From a bacterium (GTDB taxonomy: Bacteria; Armatimonadota; Zipacnadia; Zipacnadales; UBA11051): a DNA stretch of 64,000 nt. The notes beneath the pieces are model-generated. The model searched no databases, was not told where the DNA came from, and saw only the letters and a list, made by a program, of their open reading frames with translations. Where the stretch lies: NCBI GenBank assembly GCA_030604405.1, contig JAUVVY010000001.1:186001-250000 (forward strand), given 5' to 3'. Both the position numbers and the translations under genes were made by a program. Within the stretch, counting starts at the first letter, position 1, and every line of letters starts with the position of its first letter. Below, piece by piece: positions 26,324-34,143 of this stretch.

Positions 26324-26767
26324 ATGACCATGCTCTGGTCGGAGGACTGGCGGTGGCGGATACCCGTCCTCACCCCCGAAGGCTACGGCTTCTTGCTTGA
26401 CGCCCTGGGCCGGGCCCCTTACACTAAGCGGTGGGATAGACTAAGACAATTGCTTGCCGCCAGTAACGGGAACACCGCTTCTGTCAAAGCCTGTATCACA
26501 ATCCATGCGCATATATTCTCACGACTGGCTACAGCGAAGATAAACGAAGTCAAGCGAAATGGCTACGCGCTGTTAGTGACGGCGTATCACGCCGATGAGC
26601 TACTGGTCGGAGGGTCTGCATGGGCACACTTACGAAAACGCGACTACGTGGCGAGAAATCCAGATGGGTTACACGTGCCGTCTATACGTGAGGACATAGC
26701 GTTATGCTATCTTACTGCCGCTGAAGCTGGTAGCTCAGCCAAGGAACCGAAACCAAGAGTCCGGTGA
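26324..26767 (+). CDS. Hypothetical protein
   Basis: 147 residues, no signal peptide or membrane helix. Segments such as WRIPVLTPEGYGFLLDALG, KRWDRLRQLLAASNGN and NGYALLVTAYHADELLVGG look like a folded domain, but I do not recognise it. No ribosome site is visible before the ATG at 26324 (a second ATG at 26330 is possible). Its stop lies at the ribosome-binding region of the methyltransferase, which suggests coupling and supports its being a gene. Confidence 0.4.
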   Translation: MTMLWSEDWRWRIPVLTPEGYGFLLDALGRAPYTKRWDRLRQLLAASNGNTASVKACITIHAHIFSRLATAKINEVKRNGYALLVTAYHADELLVGGSAWAHLRKRDYVARNPDGLHVPSIREDIALCYLTAAEAGSSAKEPKPRVR

Positions 26768-26783
26768 GGAGAAAAGAAACGCA

Positions 26784-27608
26784 ATGAGGCGTGACACAAA
26801 TAACTCATCTGAAGTAGCGCCAACGCAAGTCGACCAACAGAAAATAGCTGAGCACGTGAAACTCGAGTTTGACCAAGTAAGCGCGTACTATGCGACAGAA
26901 CGTGAACACTCGCGCGCATACCAACTGCAGGCATCTCACGTGCTGCGAGCAGTTCCGCCAGGATGCCTTAGGGTTTTGGATATTGGAGCGGGGCCTGCGC
27001 TTCTGGCGGATCAACTCATCAGCCGCGGAGCAGTTTATTATGCTGTAGATGTATCCTTGGAAATGCTAAAATGGGGGCAGAAGTGTCATCCTCAGCAGAA
27101 CGTCCATTGTATGCTTGCCGACGCCACCAGTCTTTGCTGCGCAGATGGTTGTGTGGATGTTATCGTGGCTATGGGAGTCTTGGAGTACGTACCTGAACCT
27201 ACTAGTGCGCTAAGGGAGTTCTGGCGAGTACTTAGCCGAAGAGGAATAGCAGTTATCACTGTGCCTAACGCTCAGTGCCTTTATGACATAAGTAAACAGA
27301 TATATTGGCAGACCAGTACAAACACCAAGCGATTGCTGGCATTACGGAGCAAGGAGAATGCTCAGTTGGGCGTGGGCTGTGAACTCCCGCACAGGTTTGG
27401 GCCAGCGGTGTGGCAGGAAATGGCTGAAGAATCTGATTTCGAGGTTACCGCAATTGCGTTTTGTGATTCTCGCATGATCGCTCATCCGTTTGCAAAGTGG
27501 TTGCCACATCTGGACGACTGGCTTGGTCGGCACACGGATTTCCTATGTGGGTTATCAGGTGCCTCGCGCATATGTAGTCAGCTAATTATGCAACTCCACA
27601 AAACGTGA
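26784..27608 (+). CDS. SAM-dependent methyltransferase (class I), 3' end at an IS
   Basis: 274 residues. Class I Rossmann methyltransferase with motif I VLDIGAGPALLADQL, the acidic residue at the end of strand 2 (YYAVDVSLEML), motif II region CMLADATSL, and VDVIVAMGVLEYVPEPTSALREFWRVLSRRG typical of the UbiE/SAM_MT11 group. Substrate unknown. Base composition and codon use are visibly AT-richer than the surroundings, a sign of transfer. Its stop TGA (27606-27608) is the first three bases of the IS terminus TGACCTGCCCCC, so the IS insertion has set the current C-terminus; a few native residues may be lost. Confidence 0.82.
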   Translation: MRRDTNNSSEVAPTQVDQQKIAEHVKLEFDQVSAYYATEREHSRAYQLQASHVLRAVPPGCLRVLDIGAGPALLADQLISRGAVYYAVDVSLEMLKWGQKCHPQQNVHCMLADATSLCCADGCVDVIVAMGVLEYVPEPTSALREFWRVLSRRGIAVITVPNAQCLYDISKQIYWQTSTNTKRLLALRSKENAQLGVGCELPHRFGPAVWQEMAEESDFEVTAIAFCDSRMIAHPFAKWLPHLDDWLGRHTDFLCGLSGASRICSQLIMQLHKT

Positions 27609-27610
27609 CC

Positions 27611-27763
27611 TGCCCCCAAGAATGCTACCACTTGCTGTGTCAGTCCTACAGCCTGTGCCCTTGCCCCCATCTTAGTACCACCTGCAGTGAGAGTTTTTAG
27701 CCTGTTTACTCTTGCCCCCGTCTTAGTGCCACCCGCAATGAGAGTTTTCAGCCTGTTGGGCAA
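27611..27763. repeat. Three tandem 51-bp repeats at the IS terminus
   Basis: Units start at TGCCCCC at 27611, 27662 and 27713, exactly 51 bp apart. Units 2 and 3 are close copies (CTTAGTACCACC/CTTAGTGCCACC, GAGAGTTTT, AGCCTGTT); unit 1 is more diverged. Because 51 is a multiple of three, the minus strand reads as a 17-residue peptide repeat (NRLKTLTAGGTKMGARA type), though it is probably not translated. Repeating the IS tip suggests terminal duplication by slippage or abortive transposition. Confidence 0.8.
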
Positions 27764-28368
27764 AGGATTTCGTGCCTTTGCAGGGCCGTTGCTGCCGTGT
27801 CTTTGATGTCCTCTCCACCCCCATGGGGGTGGGCGCCAAGCGCCTGCTTTGCGAACTCGTCCGGGGTCATGTTCTCAAGCGAACTGTGAGGCCGTTCGCT
27901 GTTGTAGTCTTCCCGCCAGGTGTCCAATATCTCCTGAGCATCGGCCACCGACAGGAATCAGTGTTCGTTGAGGCATTCGGCCCGTAGACGCCCGTTGAAC
28001 GCTTCTATGAGGCCGTTGTCAGTTGGCTTGCCAGGGCGGCTGAAGTCCAGTGTCACGCTGTTCCAGTAAGCCCATTGATCCAGCACCTTGGACGTGAGCT
28101 CCGTACCGTTGTCCACACGGATGCTGGCCGGGATCCCGCGCTCCTGGACCAAGGCCTTCAGCGTCGCAACCACCTCGTCGCCGGTCAGGCGAAAGCCGGC
28201 CCGCAAAGCCAGGCTCTCACGACTAAAGTTATCCACTATCGTCAAAATGCGGATCGGCCGCCCCGAATACAGCTGATCGGCCATGAAGTCCATGCTCCAG
28301 CTCTCATTGCAGCGGTTCGGCGCGGGCACGTTTTCCCGCCTGGCAGGGGAAAACCTGATCCGGCTTTG
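27748..28368 (-). pseudogene. IS3-family transposase (OrfB integrase core), 5'-truncated with an in-frame TGA
   Basis: The retroviral-integrase-like core is readable: first Asp in ESWSMDFMADQL, second Asp in RVDNGTELTSK, and the Glu in DNGLIEAFNGRLRAECLNEH. The frame then meets TGA at 27958-27960 where homologues have Trp (EHWFLSLADA), and continues in the same frame as FLSVADAQEILDTWREDYN, SERPHSSL. A TGG to TGA change explains this. The N-terminal part of OrfB and all of OrfA are absent. Coding stops just inside the 51-bp repeats. Confidence 0.88.
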
Positions 28369-28406
28369 TTATCCGCTGCCTGATTTCGGTAAACGATTCG
28401 GTCATG

Positions 28407-29306
28407 TTACGCACCCACGGCCAGGGCGAAGATTCCGCCGAGTATAAGTAGCCCGGCCAGCAGGCGCACGCCCAGTGTGCCCTCGCGCAGCCGGGTCGCT
28501 CCCAGCACAATACCCACTAGAATGCTGATATTGCGCGCCGCCGCGACATAGGCCACCGACTCACGCATCATGGCAGTGACGACCAGGCAGTAGGCGATAT
28601 ACATGAGTACGGCGGCGCCAACGATGATGCGGCCGTTTTGACGAAATTCGGTCCTGACCGCGGCGAGATCTTTGCGAACCAAAAGCAGCGGCATAATCGA
28701 CAGGATTATGACCGTTTCCATCAGAAACAGATAGCTTGTCACCGAGGAGCCCTGGGCTCCCGCCTTATCTACCACATGATACAGTGCGATGGTGACGGCT
28801 GCAAACAGTGCAAAGCCTACCGAGGAGGCGGGTCGGGAAGTGGCCGCTGGGGCGGTCTCTCCAAACAGCAGGTCATAGGCTAGAATCAGCGTGCCGATGA
28901 GGATGACAATGATGCCGGCGGAGCCGACGACTGAGGGCTGCTCGTGCAGAAATACCCAGGCCACCCCGACGATGATCACCGGCGCGGCCCCCCGTGAGAC
29001 GGGATAGACCACAGATAGATCGCCACGGTTGTAGCCGGCGCCCATAAATGAAAAGTACGCCGCTTGGATGACACCACCCAGGATCGCCAGCTTCCAGGTG
29101 CTGAAGTCAGGTGCATGACCGAACTGGCGGGAGGATAATGTGTAGATGAGATAGTCACCCAGCACCACAGCACCGGCCACCAGAGGCGCCACCGCAGCCA
29201 GACCCCACAAAAAGCTGAGGCTGTCTTTGGCGCGCTTGGCCCAGTAGTTCCAGGCCGCATGCATGCCGGCCGATGCAAAGACCAATATCAGCGCTATGGG
29301 GTCCAT
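28407..29306 (-). CDS. EamA/DMT-family transporter
   Basis: 299 residues and ten hydrophobic helices in two halves with the EamA pattern: AGMHAAWNYWAKRAKDS in the first, PVSRGAAPVIIVGVAWVFLHEQ at the end of the first repeat and GIVLGATRLREGTLGVRLLAGLLIL at the end of the second. Members export or import small metabolites, often amino acids or nucleotide sugars; substrate unknown. The ATG at 29306 is used. The IS remnant lies immediately downstream, but the C-terminus looks intact. Confidence 0.85.
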   Translation of the reverse strand: MDPIALILVFASAGMHAAWNYWAKRAKDSLSFLWGLAAVAPLVAGAVVLGDYLIYTLSSRQFGHAPDFSTWKLAILGGVIQAAYFSFMGAGYNRGDLSVVYPVSRGAAPVIIVGVAWVFLHEQPSVVGSAGIIVILIGTLILAYDLLFGETAPAATSRPASSVGFALFAAVTIALYHVVDKAGAQGSSVTSYLFLMETVIILSIMPLLLVRKDLAAVRTEFRQNGRIIVGAAVLMYIAYCLVVTAMMRESVAYVAAARNISILVGIVLGATRLREGTLGVRLLAGLLILGGIFALAVGA

Positions 29307-29410
29307 CTGGAAAACTCGCTTCGAGTTACGTCAAGACACCTGGGAAGGTACGTTCGGGGCCCGCGAGCTACATTCCTTCTCTGGCGGCGAGCGATGCCTG
29401 CTACGGCAGC

Positions 29411-29445
29411 AAAAAGGGCCGGAAAACCTGCGAGTTTCCCGGCCC
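29411..29445 (-). terminator. Intrinsic terminator after the Ig-like lipoprotein gene
   Basis: On the minus strand GGGCCGGGAAA pairs with TTTTCCGGCCC (one bulge, 9-nt loop) and is followed by TTTTT at 29415-29411. It lies just downstream of the lipoprotein stop at 29469 and upstream of the EamA gene, so it ends the lipoprotein transcript. Confidence 0.8.
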
Positions 29446-29468
29446 GTGTGTGAACGCGAATGGGTGGT

Positions 29469-30503
29469 CTAAATGAGGTCGTCGGGCGGCGGGCCTGGCG
29501 CATCAATGCCCGCCACTACGACATCGAAGAACTCGGAGACAGCGGTCTGTCCGCTCTTGTCCCGGGCATAGACCCTGATACTGTAGGTGAGGGGTTGGGT
29601 GGCATCTTCCTGGCTCTGGCGGATGAGGTTAGGATCTATGAGTATGTCATGGGTTGTCTGGTTGTCTTGGCTGCGGTATGTGCCGTCTTTGGTAGTGCCC
29701 GACACCAATTGCAAACTGTAGGTCTGCTCGTTGTTGTTGGGGTCCACCATTTCCGCGCGGACGACCTCAAGTCCGTTGCCGTCATTTACTGCGGCGGTCA
29801 CGGTGACGTATCCCCCGGACGCGTTGAGTGCCAGAGGGCTGACGAGGACACTGGTAATCTCGGGCGCGCGCGCTGGTGTGACCAGAATGTTGCCTTCGGC
29901 GGAGATATTGCCACTGGTGGCGACTACCGTCCCGGTGCCCTGTTTCAGTGCGGTGAACCTGCCGTTGACGTCTATTACCCCGATGTCATTAGTCAGATAC
30001 CAGGTCGGCTGGACCGACAGCCGCCCGGATGCACTGTTGACAGGAGCGGCGAACTGGATTTCGCCGTTGATATCCACGGTGGCCTGGCTGGGCGTGACGT
30101 TGATGTTGTAGGGCAAAGCCAGGGCCAGCGGCAGCACCGCGACGGTGATGGCAGTTGTCTGCCCCTTGGAGATGCCGACTCCGGACACGGTCTGCGTACC
30201 ATAGGCGGGGTCACTGACGGTGTCCACGGTCAGCTCGACGGCCCCTGTACCGACCGCTACGTCTTGAATGGTGAAGTCGCCCTGGGCATCAGCGACCGTG
30301 GACTGGCCGGTGGACAGCGAAACAAGGCTGCCGCCCAAGGCTTCAGTGGTGTTATCAGCTTTGATGACCCGGCCCGTAATAGTGCCGGTGTCCACCGGCG
30401 CTGGAGGCGGTGGGCCTGGTGGTGCGGCATCGCCGCCACAACCGGCGACAATCACGATAGCCAATACCAGGACTACGATCGCGAGGCGGCCATAAACCGA
30501 CAT
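29469..30503 (-). CDS. Surface lipoprotein with carboxypeptidase-regulatory-like and Ig-like domains
   Basis: 344 residues. Lipoprotein signal peptide with VAGC (Cys near residue 22) and a Pro-rich linker, then a carboxypeptidase regulatory-like beta-sandwich (GTITGRVIKADNTTEALGGSLVSLS), a Big_2-type Ig-like module (NVTPSQATVDINGEIQFAA, TALKQGTGTVVATSG) and another beta-sandwich (PEITSVLVSPLALNASGGYVTVTAAV). No catalytic motif. It lies 53 bp downstream of the subtilase gene at 30557 on the same strand and may share its transcript; a hairpin terminator follows. Confidence 0.8.
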   Translation of the reverse strand: MSVYGRLAIVVLVLAIVIVAGCGGDAAPPGPPPPAPVDTGTITGRVIKADNTTEALGGSLVSLSTGQSTVADAQGDFTIQDVAVGTGAVELTVDTVSDPAYGTQTVSGVGISKGQTTAITVAVLPLALALPYNINVTPSQATVDINGEIQFAAPVNSASGRLSVQPTWYLTNDIGVIDVNGRFTALKQGTGTVVATSGNISAEGNILVTPARAPEITSVLVSPLALNASGGYVTVTAAVNDGNGLEVVRAEMVDPNNNEQTYSLQLVSGTTKDGTYRSQDNQTTHDILIDPNLIRQSQEDATQPLTYSIRVYARDKSGQTAVSEFFDVVVAGIDAPGPPPDDLI

Positions 30504-30556
30504 ACGTTGTCAGCCCTTTCTCAGTACCCAGTTCACGCTACCGACGGCTGCCAGCC

Positions 30557-33500
30557 TTAGCGACTGAGACTAACGCTCATGAGGCGTCGTACCTGCTGGC
30601 CGTTTTCGGCCCGCGCACTGACAGCCACCAAATAACGGCCGCCGGGCACGGGAGCGCCGTAGCTGTTATGTCCGTTGAATAATATAGTATGATTTCCGGC
30701 TAAACGCAAGTGCTGTTGCTCAATTTTACGCACACAGCGGCCGGCAATATTAAGGATTTCCACCGTGGTCTCGGCAGGTTGCGACAGTGAGAAGACGATA
30801 TGCACGGTGCCGCTGCCGGCAGGCTGGACACTCATCGAGCTGATGACCAGCGAGCCGATACCCTTCTCCTGGACGACGAGCTGCAGCCGGCGGGGCCGCT
30901 CAGAACGAGCAGTGAAACGGCAGCCACTCGCCGTGCGCATATAGGTGCTCTTGCCGCTGAGGGGGTCGTGCAGAGTGACACTGTAATTGTTGGGGACCGC
31001 ACTTAAGTCAGGCATGGCCACTTCGACCTCGGTACCAGGCTGCAGGTTGTGGATATCGAGGTTCCATACCCATTTGGTAGCGGTCTGGGCGCCCAGAGAA
31101 ATGGCGTACGGACTGAAGCCTTCATCGCGGTTGGCCGCGCTCAGATACAGTTGCGGGCGGCTGCTGATCGGCGGCGGCGAGGGGATGGTGTAATCACTCT
31201 GCGCCGTGCCGACATAGTTATTGGCGTCCACAGCGCCGCCGGCGCGCAATACTACCTGGGCGTGCCAGCCCTGGTCCCATATCGAGTCAGTACCGGCTGC
31301 GGAGGCAGGGGCTGTGGCGATGGTGCCGCCCGGGCGGGCAAGAGTCAAAGTGCAAGGTTGCAGGACTTCGACCCAGAAGCCGTTCCAGGGCGGAATCAGT
31401 GTACTATTCTGGCCCACGTCCGGATAGGCAAGCCGGTACTGACCGTCAGCGGCAGAGTAGATCCAGGCAAAACAGCGCATGATGCCGGCGGTTTCCGCGC
31501 TGGCCAGGTCCATGGTGTTGGAATTGTAGGTGACCGTGGAGGCGCCGAAATCGAGCGGCGCAAAGAATGGATTGCCCAACTGGTGCCAGCCCGGCGTCAA
31601 GACAATATCGAAGTCGCCGCCGGGAGCAGTAGCACCAGTGGGCTGTACGATAGTTGCCCGCTCAAGCTGTACCCAAAAGCCGCGACCTAAGGCCAGCTTC
31701 AGCACCTCGGGCAGACTGCCGGCAGAGTAGGTGACATATTCTCCGGCCGCCGTGTCCCAGCGGGCAGCTTGCAGGTCCTGGGCCGGGATGTTGAGCAGTG
31801 TGGCCGGGTCGCGATCCGGCGGCACCGCAGGAGGCCCCATAAACAGCAACCCGGGGCCAAGAGTGATGTCATTGTTCGGATACGACTGCACCGGCCCAAC
31901 AGCGCGGAGGTTGCGCTGCTCGTTTGACGCAGTATCACGCACCCCCACAGCGTAGTAGTAGTCAACCCCGTCCTGCGTGGTCTTGTCTATCCAGATCTTG
32001 GTATCGCGGCCGGTGATGGTCTTTATGACCGTGAGGCCGAGAGTTGACGAGAAGTTGCGCTCGGCGCGGTAGATGCGGTAAGAGGCGAAGTCAGCCGGCG
32101 GCGTGTAGCTGGGCCAGGTAAGCACGATAGCGCCGCCGTCATCATTGGCGCGATCGACAGCCGACAAGTCGTCAATGGGCGACGGCGCTCCGTCGTTTTG
32201 CGGGATGGCGCCATCAGAGGTCGCGCTGTTGGAGGTGAGAGTCCCATCGGTGGAGCGAACGATATAGTAATAGGTCTGGCCATCGCTGACATCGGTGTCA
32301 ACGTAGGTTGTGGTGCCGGCTGGCAGCTCGGCGATCCGCTGGAAGTTGCCGCTTTCGCCCTGGCGGCGCAGTATCAGGTAGGCGGTCAGCGAGTTGGCGC
32401 CGCCACCGTCGTCGGCGGACTTGGTCCAGGTCAGAGTAATGCTGCCACCATCATCATTGGGCGTGTCGAAGGCCCGGAAGTTGGTCACCGCAGCGGGCGC
32501 TAATACCTGGCCCAGCGTGCGCCCGCAGTTGATGCGGCCGGTGCCCAGGGTCCCCTCGTATCCGGGGTTGAGGCCGTCTATATTGTCGGTGTTGTTGCGG
32601 ATGACCTCATAGACCTGCGCCGGGCTGTAGCCGGGATGGCGAGTGAGCACCAGAGCGGCCAGGCCGGACGCCAGAGGACAAGCAAACGAGGTGCCGGTGT
32701 TGGTGCCAAAATAGCTGTCCAGATGGCTGAAACGGGGATCGTAATAGTTCGGTCCGAAAAGCTGTGAGCCGGGTGCGGATACATCTACGAAGTTAGCTGA
32801 CGAGGTGTCAAAGTTGCTATACCAGGCCAGCTTATCATGGCGGTCCACACCAGTAACTCCAAGAATGTAATTGTCCGCAAACACGTTCGGCCCGTCATTG
32901 CAGACCGGCGAGGTCCAGGTGCTTTCGGAATTGGTAAGCTCCTCGCCTGCGTTGCCGGCGGCGCATACCACTACTATGCCCGCCTCGTAGGCGCGCTCGA
33001 TCGGCGAGCTGAAGCTTTGCTCGTAAGGCGAGCCGATGCTGAGGTTGATGATGTCGGCGCCGTTGTCAACAGCGTAGTCAATCGCCTCAACAACCGTCGA
33101 GACGTAGGTCGTGCCATCGTCAGGGAACACCTGAAGGGCCATGATGGTGGCGCGCCAGCTTACGCCGACAGTGCCGAAGCTGTCGTTGCCGATGGCTGCG
33201 GCCAGGCCGGCTACCAGGGTGCCGTGGCTGACCTGGTCGTCCGGCTCGCCATTATTGTCGTTGTCCAGTCCGTCCGGCTCCGGGTTAGGATTATTATTGT
33301 CGTTCTGGAAGTCCCAGCCCCGCCAGTCGTCCACGTAGCCGTTGCCGTCGTCGTCGAAGCCGTTGCCGGGGATCTCGTCGCCGTTGATCCAGATGCTGTT
33401 TTGAAGGTCAGGGTGGTCGGTGTCCACGCCGCTGTCAATGATGGCTATGACAACGTTGCTGGAGCCGATAGTCACATCCCAGCCGCTGGGAGAGTTAATC

Positions 33501-34042
33501 TGGGGATGGTGGTACTGATCAGAGTAGCGAGTGTCGTTGGGTATGCGGGCGGTCTGGACGGCCAGATCAGGCTCCACGAAGCCGGCACCGGCAGCAGCGA
33601 TGCGCGCAGCGGCAGTGTACAAGTCGGTGCCGGGCGGCAATTCGACTACGGCGATGCGGCCGCCTCCAAGCAGCTTCGACACTTTCCCGCCGGCTGCTGT
33701 GGCGAGGCGCACGGACTCAGCGTGGACCTGGCTCAGAGAAAGCGGGCGAATACGCGTGCGGGCCGGGCCAATGCCGACCAGCAGGCGATCGGCAGCGGCA
33801 ATCAACGGCTGGCGCACCGATGACACGTGGACGCTACCGTCACTGAGTTGCCAGTGGGAAAGCCGGATAGCTTTGCGGGGAGCGGCGAAGCTCTGGGAGA
33901 CAGACAGCACAACGGCCAGTATGATGAAGACGACAATCCCAGCGACATGGTGTCGGGCTGCCCTTCGACTTCGCTCAGGGCGGTGAGCCTGCCGAGCCGC
34001 AAGCCTGACCCACGCGATAACAAGGTTATTCTTACGATTCAC
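30557..34042 (-). CDS. Large secreted subtilisin-like protease (S8) with FN3 and FlgD-like tail
   Basis: About 1161 residues. Catalytic triad: Asp in AIIDSGVDTDHPDL, His in SHGTLVAGLAAA, Ser in GTSFACPLASGLAAL. A pro-region precedes it (VHAESVRLATAAGG). After the protease come two fibronectin III-like modules with the recurring phrase NDDGGSITLTW / NDDGGAIVLTW, a beta-rich module and a C-terminal FlgD/T9SS-sorting-like Ig domain (VEILNIAGRCVRKI, GGRYLVAVSARA). It is a paralogue of the next gene. The start GTG at 34042 has no clear ribosome site, and the Arg-rich n-region of its signal peptide is encoded by an inserted repeat (33957-34010), so the true N-terminus is uncertain. Confidence 0.85.
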   Translation of the reverse strand: MNRKNNLVIAWVRLAARQAHRPERSRRAARHHVAGIVVFIILAVVLSVSQSFAAPRKAIRLSHWQLSDGSVHVSSVRQPLIAAADRLLVGIGPARTRIRPLSLSQVHAESVRLATAAGGKVSKLLGGGRIAVVELPPGTDLYTAAARIAAAGAGFVEPDLAVQTARIPNDTRYSDQYHHPQINSPSGWDVTIGSSNVVIAIIDSGVDTDHPDLQNSIWINGDEIPGNGFDDDGNGYVDDWRGWDFQNDNNNPNPEPDGLDNDNNGEPDDQVSHGTLVAGLAAAIGNDSFGTVGVSWRATIMALQVFPDDGTTYVSTVVEAIDYAVDNGADIINLSIGSPYEQSFSSPIERAYEAGIVVVCAAGNAGEELTNSESTWTSPVCNDGPNVFADNYILGVTGVDRHDKLAWYSNFDTSSANFVDVSAPGSQLFGPNYYDPRFSHLDSYFGTNTGTSFACPLASGLAALVLTRHPGYSPAQVYEVIRNNTDNIDGLNPGYEGTLGTGRINCGRTLGQVLAPAAVTNFRAFDTPNDDGGSITLTWTKSADDGGGANSLTAYLILRRQGESGNFQRIAELPAGTTTYVDTDVSDGQTYYYIVRSTDGTLTSNSATSDGAIPQNDGAPSPIDDLSAVDRANDDGGAIVLTWPSYTPPADFASYRIYRAERNFSSTLGLTVIKTITGRDTKIWIDKTTQDGVDYYYAVGVRDTASNEQRNLRAVGPVQSYPNNDITLGPGLLFMGPPAVPPDRDPATLLNIPAQDLQAARWDTAAGEYVTYSAGSLPEVLKLALGRGFWVQLERATIVQPTGATAPGGDFDIVLTPGWHQLGNPFFAPLDFGASTVTYNSNTMDLASAETAGIMRCFAWIYSAADGQYRLAYPDVGQNSTLIPPWNGFWVEVLQPCTLTLARPGGTIATAPASAAGTDSIWDQGWHAQVVLRAGGAVDANNYVGTAQSDYTIPSPPPISSRPQLYLSAANRDEGFSPYAISLGAQTATKWVWNLDIHNLQPGTEVEVAMPDLSAVPNNYSVTLHDPLSGKSTYMRTASGCRFTARSERPRRLQLVVQEKGIGSLVISSMSVQPAGSGTVHIVFSLSQPAETTVEILNIAGRCVRKIEQQHLRLAGNHTILFNGHNSYGAPVPGGRYLVAVSARAENGQQVRRLMSVSLSR
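33957..34010. repeat. Dispersed short repeat inside the subtilase signal peptide
   Basis: CCCTTCGACTTCGCTCAGGG followed by CGGTGAGCCTGCCGAG is a sequence type (reverse CCCTGAGCGAAGTCGAAGGG) that I know as a dispersed repeat in many bacterial genomes. Here it is read as HRPERSRRAA within the N-terminal region of the S8 protease. Only one copy is in the window, so the repeat status rests on recognition. Confidence 0.5.
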
Positions 34043-34143
34043 GTGGCCGACAACCCCCTGATGCTGGCTGGTGCGTGATGAGTGGATGCAGGTCGGTAGC
34101 GGCCCGCCTTGTGCCTATCCCTCCCAGGTGTGACTTGTCCAGG

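Larger units (their letters stand above)
27606..28370 (-). mobile_element. Remnant of an IS3-family insertion sequence
   Basis: Holds the 3' part of an IS3-type transposase on the minus strand, a left terminus beginning TGACCTGCCCCC (27606-27617, the kind of tip seen in IS3-family elements) and three 51-bp tandem repeats inside that end. The other end and orfA are missing: the transposase frame starts at a stop codon at 28369-28371 next to the EamA gene, and I find no matching GGGGGCAGGTCA there. The element is truncated and carries a nonsense codon, so it cannot move on its own. Confidence 0.75.

Noticed and set aside
29460..30560. 366-codon plus-strand frame over the Ig-like lipoprotein
   Set aside because: The minus strand has a lipoprotein signal peptide, Ig domains and a terminator; the plus frame has none and runs through the terminator.
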